Assembly (NCBI GenBank): GCA_025602915.1
Contig: JAHLJZ010000016.1
Span: 124,001-188,000, forward strand
Direction: 5' to 3'
Length of the DNA: 64,000 nucleotides
Origin: Paraphysoderma sedebokerense
Lineage: Eukaryota; Blastocladiomycota; Physodermatomycetes; Physodermatales; Physodermataceae
The notes below the pieces were generated by a model. It was not told where the DNA came from and did no database searches. It worked only from the letters and a program-made list of their open reading frames with translations. The position numbers were made by a program, and so were the translations under genes. This document shows positions 54,912 through 64,000 of the stretch, in pieces. Position 1 is the stretch's first letter. Every line of letters begins with the position of its first letter.

Positions 54912-56760
54912 TTAAATGAAGGTTCCAACGAGAAAACTCCGTGCTTCAATGGAACGACATCGATTGAAATCAACAGACCTCAAATCAGCATCTGAGCCTT
55001 CTTTCCTTTCACGCATTTTCAGTTCACCCTCAAGTTTGACAACTTTAATGGGACTTAACGGAATCTTGACTTCATTCTTGGAGGCCTCTTGAGCGACGTC
55101 ATCATCAATTGAACTTAAAGTTTCGTCAGAGCTTTCATATGTATCAGATTCAGAGAGCGACGAGTCAGGGCTCGCCAAGGATGCTGATAAGTTTGACTCC
55201 GAATGAGGTAGATCGACAGGACCGGTTGTTGTAGTAGTTTCAACGGTAAGGATTGAGGCAACAGACTGTTGATATTTTAGTAATGGTTTAATTGATTAGA
55301 ATGGTTAAATGTGAGACAGAATGACTACCAATCTTACCTCGTCAGTCGCGATATGGTTGCCCGTCGAATGCTCCTCGACCGTCGCAACATCACTTTCTCC
55401 TCGATTTTGCCCGTCAACTTCGGGCAGCTGTTCATGAACACTTTCAGGCGTGTTCTCTGCGACAACAAACAAAGCCCACAGGTAATACATGGCGAATTTT
55501 GCCGATTTCTTCGCAATTTCTGGAGCGGACGGGGATGCAGAAACGCGTTTGAGGATTTCATAGAATTGTTTTGCCACTCTCTAATCATCCATTCGAATGT
55601 GAGCCATATCATGCATCACATACAGAAAAGGAACAACAGAACCAACCAAAATATAAAAGAATAGATGATGTTAACCCCACACTATAATCATAAGCCTGGT
55701 CAGACTAAAACAAAGCTCGGCACAGTTATCCCTCATCTCATTACGGGCAGGAAATATAACCATAGAATGTCGCACAAAACTTCTTTTGCCCTAATTAAGA
55801 CTTGTTGGAACAATTGTCGATTTACCTGAACCAATACATTTTTCACAACTTTCGCTTTCAAAATTTCCACGAATCGGGCTACGGCTCTCACATAGATCGT
55901 CGTGATGAGTTTCTTTGATTTAACTACAATTGATGTATGTCTTGATATCCTAATCACAAGAATTGTTACTATATGCATACCGATCAGAAGGAATTTGGCG
56001 ATTCCGGAAGATTGGACGAACAAGAAGGATGGCGAGCAGCAAAGAAGACACACTTACTCTGTTATGATTCGGATACGTCGAACATCAAGGATTTGTATAG
56101 AATGGTAAGATGTTAGCATTTACATACTATTTAGCGCATGACAGGTATGCTATAATATGCACCTTGATTTGGACGAGATGACATTTGAGCTTCGGCCTCC
56201 GATTGTTGAGATTCAACTGCAACGGGAGGTAGCATTTTATCAACGGCGGCTTCAGTAACAGTCATAACGTTATGAATTATTTGAGTAGCTATTTGGCTTG
56301 TGGATGTTACGATTGATTCAACCTAGTTGAGATGGAGGAAAAACGACGTGTTAAATTAAAACGGTGGACCCATCACATTGGTATGATCATTGGCAAAAAT
56401 AATGCCGATGACAATATATGGTCAAGATGGCAAATGAAAGATAACGAATACTTTTTGAACGATAGGTCTGTTCTTTGTATTCTTGTACAATAACAGACAA
56501 ACCAAGTGCAAGAAGGAGGTAATAGTAGAGAACGCTGTTGCTTCGGTATTTGAAACGGAGCGAGAATATGTTGATTGCTGATGCCGATTTCTTGATCTCT
56601 GGTTTCGTCGATGGACGTGAGAATGAGATTGCATAAAGTACGAAATGGGATTTAAGTTTGCCTGCGGTCGAAGACTCGAAGACGAACAAGAGGGCTCCCA
56701 AGTCCCCGGAGAAAACCATTTCAAGCACAGACACAATCCGCGCTTGAGCACACCTGAAAA
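54912..56760 (-). CDS. Multi-exon gene, possibly perilipin-like lipid-droplet protein (exon model incomplete)
   Basis: Several minus-strand exons are visible. One near 56325-56165 reads VESIVTSTSQIATQIIHNVM and TVTEAAVDKMLPPVAVES. One near 55940-55830 reads SKKLITTIYVRAVARFVEIL and KAKVVKNVLVQ. One near 55590-55340 reads VAKQFYEILKRVSASPSAPE and KFAMYYLWALFVVAENTPES. A Ser/Asp/Glu-rich last exon ends at 54912 (SLSESDTYESSDETLSSIDD). The first pieces resemble the amphipathic 11-mer helices and following helical bundle of perilipins (the AVDKxLPP end of the repeat region in particular), but this is a weak match. The 5' exon near 56760-56450 is uncertain: one frame joins in phase to VESIV, while another looks more protein-like. 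Treat function and borders as tentative. Confidence 0.45.
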
Positions 56761-56838
56761 TGGCGCTTTTGCTGTATAATTTATTTCATATATCATATAA
56801 ATACATTCATGCTTTCACCGTCCACTCGCCTTTTAATG

Positions 56839-59800
56839 TTACGACACCATCGTTTCATTCGATCCAATCCCGCCATCGGAGGTATTGTCGTGCTTCCGAC
56901 TTTGTTCCATGTTTTCAACAGACACAGGGGATTCACTTTCGGAACTGGTAGAATCGGCCTTCTCAGTAATGACTGCATTGCCGTCTAGTTCTGGGACAGA
57001 ATGACTGGAACTGCTAGAAGAGTTGTGACTCGCAGGATCAACCGATACGGGTATCACTGGTTCGGAGGTGTGAGTTGTGTTTTCAGAGTGGGAATCTAGG
57101 TTCGAATGTGAAATAGATCGGGAAATAGGATTAGAGGATAAAGAGGGCGCTCTCAGTACTGATGACATATGAGAATCTTCGAGGTTGGGTATTGACGGAG
57201 ATCTTGATGCAGGGTTAGACGAAATCGACGGAGGTCGGGAATCTCCGTGAGACTGATCTAAATTAAGATTGGAATGCAGCCGCGAAGCAGCATTCGACGA
57301 AATTGAAGGAGGACGGACTTCAGAGGCTGATAGGAAAAAGTTATTGGGATTACTACTCTCGGCTGACGCAGATGTCGATGAATTCGCCGATGCAAGTAAG
57401 TATGACTCTGTCAACGCTGAGTTATCCGTTGCTACAGTCGGCAGCACCTCTGATGTTTCGACCGTTGATTCAACCGCTATTTGCCTTGTAACCGGCACAT
57501 CTTCAGCTGACTCCTCCATTCTAATCTCCAATTCTTTCAGCTTTCTAATCACATTTTCTTCCACCTTCTTCAATTCGTCAACTCCCTCTGTGTCATTACT
57601 CGCCGACATATCGATACCGACCATTTCATATGTTACTATAACTTTTAACATTTCCGCTTCAGCATTAGGGAACAGCCGTGCAATACGGTCAATTAGAGCG
57701 TGTTCTTCTGACATTGTGTCTGGCTGTGAAGAAGGTGCCGCAACAAAAAGAGCCGAATTGGAAGATGTACCTGTAGCTGAGAGAGGTGGCAAATGGGGAT
57801 TGGAAAAGTTGGAGAAATGAGATGATGACTTCTTGAAGAGGGAAGTCCGCAGGTTGATAGGCTTACGAAGTCTCTTTGGTTGGGTCGTTGATGCTTCAGA
57901 TGCGTGCACGGAGGATGTATCCTGGGAAGATGAACTTTGCGCCGTCTGGATTACTAGCTTGGGCTGGTCATCAATACTGGAGGATGCGATTGGGATTAAC
58001 ATAGGTGGTGCCGTCGATGATTCAACATTAGGTGGCAAGATTAAGTTATCGATTTGAAATGACTAAGGTAAATGTTAGTACTGGCTCCCACGGTCCACAT
58101 TGTCACAACGGAGGACAAAACGTACTTCTTGTATCGGCGGATTTAATTCTTGAATTGCCCGCGGTTCGCTCGCTGTAATAGTATGTGGTCGTTCAGTCTC
58201 GGAAAGTTGAGCATTGTCAACGTTCTGTGATGCCACTGTCTGTTGACATATCAAGCATTAGTAACATAAAACGTCCAGTTAGAAGACAAGTTAAGAAAAG
58301 CGACACTGACCAAATCTCCCGCCGAAGCTATCGTCCTTCGAATATCGTCAAAACTTGACGTTCCCGATACAGCTACGGAGTCATCCCTGGGCAACACAGA
58401 GCCAGAACTCATGGATCTATTTTCGTTGATGTAATCAGCAGCGGAAACTTCTCCCGTCGTACCAGTCATCATCTCAACGGGCAATGACTGTATTCCTTCA
58501 TTGGCGTTGGTTTCCTCCATTTTATCAATATAAATATCAGGATCGACCAATTTCAATTTATAAGCGGGGAATCTATGATCATGCTTCCAGGCGACTGTGG
58601 CAGTCGTTATGGCAGTGCGTACACTATCTGCCGTGATTCCAAATCGTTTCAAATCGTCGTCCGTCATTCTAACTAACTCGGCAAACGTCGCTATCGTCTT
58701 GGCTTTTTCTACTTGGTCTTTATGTTCTAGCAAGGCTTGGGTCCCGATGAAAACCCAATCTGACGTTGAATGAAATAGCGTGAGTTAAACTAGAATAACT
58801 GATTGTAAAACTAAAAGAAAATACCTAGATACGACTTGATTTCTGGTATTTCCTTCTTGCTAGTAAATTTTCTTCCCAGGGCGAGCTCGTCCCCTTCATA
58901 TATTTGCATTCTGCGACCTTTGCCGAGAGAACTTCCATTGACAAATGTTCCATTCGTACTAGTTTAAATTTTAATGAATATGGTTTCTCTAAACGAAGTT
59001 TAAAAATAGACTTTTAATGTTGATTACTACAAACCTTCTATCCTCGATATAAACTTCCCAAAAACCGTCGTCACGTCGTTGCTAGGAAGTCGACGAAAAT
59101 ACAAGATTGTTTAACTTAAATTATGGAAAATGTCAAATAGCGAAAGTAAAATACATACTCTCCAGAGATAGCAATGCCTCGAGCTGATTTCGCTTAATGA
59201 TATCCGTGTATGAGAGGTCGCATGTCGTCCTATAAGATATTTCTCCCGATTCAATGCTGTTCTCGAGGAATACATGAAACCGTTAGATGTCGAAATGTGC
59301 CTTTCACCCATCCATTTCCACACATCCTTAAAATAACCGAATGAGCTTACCAATGTTATCATGGAAATAAACCAACGGTTCTAGCACAGCCCAAGTGGCG
59401 ACGACATGTCCTTCGGAGCTGGTTCCCCCAAAATCATCTGAACTCTGCCTTCCTCTGTCTTTCTCTTTCCTGCGAGAGGAGCTGGAACCAGGGGAAGGAA
59501 TCTCGGCTTCCAATCCTATTCCAAAGACATTCCAATCTAATCCTTTCTTCTCTGATTTCCGTGATAACGAGGCCGGAGGTGAAGCTGAGCTGGAGGATGC
59601 AGCGGCGGAAGATGATCGCTTAAATAGTTTGTCCTTCAATTTGTTGGTCAATGTGATAGGTTTCGAAGTCTGCTGCATATAAAAGTATCGATGAGTTTTA
59701 TCATGTACTTGCATGTGCAAAGTTTCGACTATTAATCCATGACGGCAGCGTTACGAACCTCCTGCACTGCAACAGTGTTTCCATTCAGATGGTCTTCAAT

Positions 59801-60305
59801 GGCGGTTTTTATAGGAAAGCAAGGCGACAGCTGTGGAATAGAAGGTTAGATGAGTAATAAAAATTTATAATCGCGGTCGCACAGTTACAACTGCAGCATT
59901 AGATACATACCGAACTATCATCGATAGGGCTATGACAGACGGGACAATTCCGTGAGAATGTCGTTTTAGACTAATGCATTAGCACGAAATTGAGAATATT
60001 CAAACCAAGATTAGTTATTTATCACACTGTCACATTTATCATGTAACAGAATCATTAATAAACGAAGATGAACCGAATTTAGATATTTCGATACCAACCG
60101 GGTCGTATTCTCCTTTCATCCATTTCATTATTGCTTCTCTGTCAAACATGTGGCCACACTTGGAAATAACAGGGTCTTTCATTATTTCCAAAGTTATTGG
60201 GCAGACAAAATAGTCCGGAACTTCATCGGTTTGTTTCTTTTTGGACTTCTCTTTGTCCTTCTTGGTGGTCGGATTATCGGGTTTGCCATGGTTGGACTTG
60301 TTCAT
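56839..60305 (-). CDS. U-box E3 ubiquitin ligase with FHA, SAM-like and CUE-like segments
   Basis: 908 residues from ten exons: 60305-60099, 59970-59911, 59830-59759, 59672-59351, 59256-59159, 59081-59035, 58958-58825, 58759-58311, 58239-58126, 58062-56839; all phases close. U-box at residues about 30-100: DYFVCPITLEIMKDPVISKC and GHMFDREAIMKWM, then NCPVCHSPIDDSS; it recruits E2 enzymes. FHA domain at about 210-300 (phosphothreonine binding): EKYLIGRHATSHTRISLSEI, SSRHCYLW, STNGTFVNGS, with the conserved Gly-Arg, Ser-x-x-His and Asn-Gly. SAM-like helices at about 320-375: TFAELVRMTDDDLKRFGITA. CUE-like helices at about 622-665: EEHALIDRIARLFPNAEAEM, suggesting ubiquitin binding. The C-terminus has three imperfect repeats (RPPSISSNAASR, RPPSISSNPASR, LRAPSLSSNPISR). 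It may target phosphorylated proteins, as FHA-RING ligases (CHFR, RNF8, Dma1) do. Confidence 0.88.
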
Positions 60306-60957
60306 GTTTCTGGATAAAGAAGCAGAAAGCTGCTATAATGCGCCGGTGCAATGACAAAATGAAGCAAAAATCTGAGACGCTACGATGGATATTAGTAATG
60401 GAATGAAGTTCGAGCGTTCCTGGAAGTTGGGAAGCAGTTGAGCAGGAGTTTGAGAGATTGATGCCAATAGCCTGGTTAGCGCCATCTGAAGTCAAATATC
60501 TCCCGAACCAAACATTTTAGCATTGCATCGATGGAGTTCTCGACATTTCTCGGCCCCGTTTTCTCCCTTAGCTTTGAATTAATTAGAATTTATTTCATGA
60601 AAATGATTCATCCCGTTACAGTATGTCGGTTCTCAATGCATATGTCCCATAAGTACAGAAGTCGCCATCGCGCAGTTGTTGCTGCAGCTTTCAAAAATAT
60701 CCGCCATTTCTGAATTATGAATAGCTAGCCGAAGGCACATCCTTACCTCTAACCTTCCGTAGGTCAACAATCAAAAACGTAAGTATCCCTAGAAGATACC
60801 CGAATAATCGACACACATCTCGTAAAGAAACGAGTGACGTCATTCGCCGTCTATATAATCCTTTTGCTTCCAACTTTTAGCAGTTGTCTTTCGTACTCGA
60901 TTATCCCACAGTCTAATCGTACATAACATCCAGATAGCAACAAGCAATCCAACAACC
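60306..60957. promoter_or_regulatory. Divergent promoter region of the U-box ligase and Hsp20 genes
   Basis: About 650 bases. Upstream of Hsp20 there are GAA units near 60792 and 60802, an imperfect heat-shock element, then a CRE palindrome (60835-60842) and a TATA-type box (ctatataatcc, about 60850-60860), about 100 bases before the ATG. The order fits stress-induced transcription. Confidence 0.55.
60835..60842. promoter_or_regulatory. CRE/ATF site upstream of Hsp20
   Basis: A perfect tgacgtca palindrome about 120 bases before the Hsp20 start and just upstream of the TATA box. bZIP factors of the ATF/CREB type use this site in fungal stress responses; binding here is inferred from position only. 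Confidence 0.5.
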
Positions 60958-61765
60958 ATGTCTCTCATTCGATCCATGTTCCCAGAAATCTCTAGGGATT
61001 TGCAACGGGCATTCCGCACTCTTGAAGACCCGTTTATGGATATGGCTACTCATGGCCGCAGAGGTCGAAACTTTTTATCGCCCTTCGCTGCATTACCTTC
61101 TCTTCCATCTCTAGCTGAGCAAATGGGATTCAAAGCACCAATCGTTGATTTAGCGGGTAAGTTGATCATCGCCAATGAAAAGTTTTAACCAATGTTCGAG
61201 CTTGAGCTAGACCTAATTTTAATGCACTATCACAGAGACCGACAAATCCTATATAATTGAAGCCGAGCTTCCTGGAATAAAGAAGGAAGATATCGATATC
61301 GAAGTTTTGGACGATAGCACCGTAGTGTTAAAAGGGAAAGTCGAGTCGAGTCGGGAATACGGGCAACCACCTTCATCCACCGTGCAATCCACGTCTGACG
61401 TCGGAGACAGTTCCTCCGGTGGTGGGGAGGTAATGAAAGCTGAAGATAAAAGTAAAGCGGTGGAAACATCCAAGGAACAGGATAAAACATTTTGGACCCA
61501 AGAGAGAGTCTTCGGAAAATTTCAGAGAGTGTTCAGTTTTCCTATGAAGGTGAGCTATTTAAGATTCAATACTAATGTATGATTCTATGAGCATATATTA
61601 AGTAATGTAAACTTATGATAGGTCGATCCGAATCAAATCAAGGCTACTTATAAGAATGGAATTCTTTCAATCTCGGTACCCAAACCCGAAGTCACAAATC
61701 GAGCCAAGGTAAAAATTGAGTCAACCGAAGAGGTGGATCAAAATGTGTCCCCTTCAGCAGTGTAA
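60958..61765 (+). CDS. Small heat shock protein, Hsp20 family
   Basis: 218 residues from three exons, 60958-61156, 61236-61549, 61622-61765, in phase. The N-terminal arm (MSLIRSMFPEISRDLQRAFR) is short and hydrophobic. The alpha-crystallin domain starts at VDLAETDKSYIIEAELPGIK and ends FGKFQRVFSFPMKVDPNQIK, ATYKNGILSISVPKPE. The GILSISVPK strand fits the family signature. A roughly 40-residue Ser/Gly-rich insert (GQPPSSTVQSTSDVGDSSSG) sits in the middle of the domain, as in several fungal Hsp20 proteins. ATP-independent chaperone that holds unfolding proteins under heat or oxidative stress. Confidence 0.95.
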
Positions 61766-62127
61766 TTCAGGGACCCGAGTGGAAACGCGGGATGGAATTG
61801 GAAATGAGAGCAAAAAGTCGGATTTGCAGTCACAGCGAATTTCCAGTATCGACGCACAAGCTATATCCAAATACGACGGGATAGCCGGTGAATGTTAATG
61901 TACATATATAACCTGAACTTCTGTATCATGATACGTTCTGTCGTTTGATAAAAAATGTGTGTTTTGTATCAGTGTGTGGATTGCTGTGCAGTACGACAGT
62001 TTGAAGCAAAGCGGCAAAAGGGAAATAAAGTTGCTTGGCAACAAACACCTGACCGCGTAATTAAGGTTACTAGTCCTTGAATTGACGACTGACGAAGCAG
62101 CATAATATACAGCAGTATCACCAAAAA
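61766..62127. other. Intergenic region between Hsp20 and DPH1
   Basis: About 360 bases. The plus-strand frame reading on from Hsp20 is a chance opening past the stop. A gc-poor stretch precedes the DPH1 start. Nothing else is supported. Confidence 0.5.
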
Positions 62128-63992
62128 ATGACTTCTTCTTCTTCTCCGGCAACATCATCTATACCTGATAATGTATCTGCGGCTGCCGCAAAGCCTCGCA
62201 AGCGGTTTGTCGGAAGTTCACGCAAATCGGAAGCATCGAAGAGTTCGAATACCACCCATGATGAACCCGGAATTGAGGATTCAGGAAACTTAGTAACTAC
62301 AGGTATCCTTAATGATTTTCATGAGGGAATACCTTCTTTCCTACTAAAGTACAGCTCAATTAACACACGACAATCTGTTCTCGCAGCGAGATCTTCGAAA
62401 CGACCTGTGGTGTTGAATCAGATACCGGATGACATATTGAATAACGAAGCATTAAATAGAGCAATTAAACAGGTAATATTTGATATATTATGTCTGTCTC
62501 GTTTGTTCAACGGACGAGGCGTTAACTTATTTGCAAAAAGCTACCCCCAAACTATAATTTTGAGATCCACAAAACTATTCATCAGATCCAAAAGTTTGGA
62601 GCTAAAAGAGGTTTGTATTAACGTTATGTATTCGTTTGAATCAATATGTAACTAATAGATAATAATTGTAGTTGCGTTACAAATGCCGGAGGGATTGCTC
62701 ATGTTTGCTTGTACCATCGCCGATATTCTTGAATCGTATGTTCCGTTCAAATTTTTCAACACTTTCGGTGTTTGATTTTACCATTTGTTTTGTCAATTTA
62801 TCACGATCCACTTTGTCTCGTTCATTGTGGGCCCATAAGCGTTGTACTCACTGTCATCCAACTTGATTAGATTCGCCAATGTTGAAACTCTCATTATGGG
62901 CGATGTTACCTATGGTGCATGCTGCATCGATGATTATACTGCAAGAGCGTTAGATTGCGATTTTATGGTTCATTACGGCCATAGTTGTTTAAGTAAGCGC
63001 TGCCTGCATTCGTTTATATCACTCATACATCTACAACACCTCATATCGCATGGCTAACCTTTATTTGCTCTACTTACTCAAAAGTCCCGGTTAATATTAC
63101 AACCCTAAAAACGCTCTATATCTTTGTCGATATCCAGATTGATGTCAATCATTTCATTGATACCATACGATACAACTTTTCCCCATCAACAAAATTAGCC
63201 GTTGTTTCGACTATCCAATTTGTTGCATCTGTGCAAATCGCAAAGAAGATTCTTGAGACAGATTATGGGTTCGTCATACCGCAAAGTAAGCCTTTATCGC
63301 CGGGTGAAATATTAGGATGTACAAGTCCCAAGTTATCGGGTGTCGATACCATTGTGTAAGTATTGATGAACATAATTCTGTCGCATTCATTGTCACTGTG
63401 GCTTCAGCATCGATCTGATAATGATGTCGTGTTTTATTTATATAGATATTTGGGAGATGGTCGATTTCATTTGGAGTCAATCATGATTCATAACCCAACC
63501 ATCCCCGCCTACCGATACGATCCGTATGCCAAACAGTTTACTCGAGAACGATACGACCATTCAGAAATGCATTCTATTCGTCGCCATGCTATTACTCAAT
63601 CTCTGCAAGCCAAGAGATGGGGAATCATATTAGGTACTCTGGGTCGACAAGGTAGCACAGTTGTGTTAAGCTGGCTAGAGAATCAACTCAAATCGCAGAA
63701 CAAGGATTACGTCGTCGTACTATTGAGTGAAATATTCCCTAAGAAGTTAGAGGAATTTAAAGATGTTGACTGTTGGGTTCAATTAGCATGTCCTAGATTA
63801 AGTATTGATTGGGGTTCTTTCTTTAAAAAACCATTGCTGAGTACGTATGAGGCTAGTGTTGTGTTGAGAGAAACTGACTGGAAGGAGGTCTACCCGATGG
63901 ACTTTTATGCTAGGGAAGATGCAGGAGGGCCGTGGAGTGTGAATTGGTGGAATCGGAGGGAGAAAAAAATGAAAGAGAAGGAGCGGAAGTAG
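62128..63992 (+). CDS. dph1: Diphthamide biosynthesis protein 1 (DPH1)
   Basis: 472 residues from six exons (62128-62472, 62541-62610, 62672-62735, 62871-62992, 63085-63355, 63446-63992), all in phase. With DPH2 it forms the iron-sulfur enzyme that transfers the 3-amino-3-carboxypropyl group of SAM to the target histidine of elongation factor 2, the first step of diphthamide synthesis. Diagnostic segments: [100 protein letters not shown] and [12 protein letters not shown]. The three cluster-binding cysteines are present in GACCIDD, LGCTSP and LACPRL. The N-terminal 100 residues are Ser/Lys-rich and variable. The stop at 63990-63992 lies just inside the right edge. Confidence 0.96.
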
Positions 63993-64000
63993 ATATCATT

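Noticed and set aside
57269-57820. 183-codon plus-strand frame
   Set aside because: Antisense to the last exon of the U-box-FHA gene; composition mirrors its Ser-rich sequence.
59111-59362. Exon reading through RHISTSNGFMYSSRT before the FHA domain
   Set aside because: Using it would need a 24-nt intron. An intron of about 94 nt ending at 59257 closes the phase and gives a clean FHA start.
1-64000. Transposons, virus-derived elements and CRISPR arrays
   Set aside because: No transposase, reverse transcriptase, integrase or capsid-like frame, no paired terminal repeats and no spaced repeat array was seen by reading.

Overview
This window reads as nuclear DNA of a fungus outside Dikarya, probably an early-diverging lineage (Mucoromycota, Zoopagomycota or a zoosporic group). 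Evidence: dense genes with many short GT-AG introns (mostly about 60-95 nt); fungal families (WOPR/Gti1-Pac2 regulators, hybrid histidine kinase); and genes that Dikarya usually lack (a presenilin, a kinase with an ethylene-receptor-type sensor, a FERRY3/C12orf4 homologue). I saw no tRNA, rRNA, CRISPR array, transposon or virus-derived element.

Layout. 1-1.0 kb: 3' end of a class-3 lipase. 1.9-14.8 kb: five paralogous subtilisin-like proteases (A+, B+, C-, D-, E+), plus a small unknown helical gene between D and E. E has lost its catalytic serine. 14.9-28.6 kb: FERRY3 homologue with a UBA segment (-), presenilin (+), secreted protein (+), M32 metallocarboxypeptidase (-), RNF185/RNF5-type ER ubiquitin ligase (-), and a two-CDGSH iron-sulfur protein with a tail anchor (-). 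28.6-36.9 kb: three WOPR-family genes in one orientation, separated by long non-coding stretches; the third lacks the core motif. 37.2-41.0 kb: R3H-SUZ RNA-binding protein (+) and mitochondrial ribosomal protein bL27m (-). 42.4-46.3 kb: a 15-exon ethylene-receptor-like hybrid histidine kinase.

46.8-54.9 kb: two copies of an unrecognised gene family (X1, X2) around NSE2 (SMC5/6 SUMO ligase) and mitochondrial ribosomal protein uL22m. A decayed copy of the uL22m 3' end lies beyond X2, so this is a segmental duplication. 54.9-60.3 kb: an unresolved gene, possibly perilipin-like, and a large E3 ligase combining U-box, FHA, SAM-like and CUE-like segments. 61.0-64.0 kb: Hsp20 and diphthamide synthase DPH1.

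Functional themes are secreted proteolysis (subtilases), developmental switching (WOPR cluster), signal perception (ethylene-type sensor kinase, presenilin), ubiquitin/SUMO ligation (RNF185-like, U-box-FHA, NSE2) and mitochondrial translation (bL27m, uL22m). Exon borders were worked out by hand from splice signals and reading phase. Where the phase closed exactly I give them; elsewhere I say the model is approximate.
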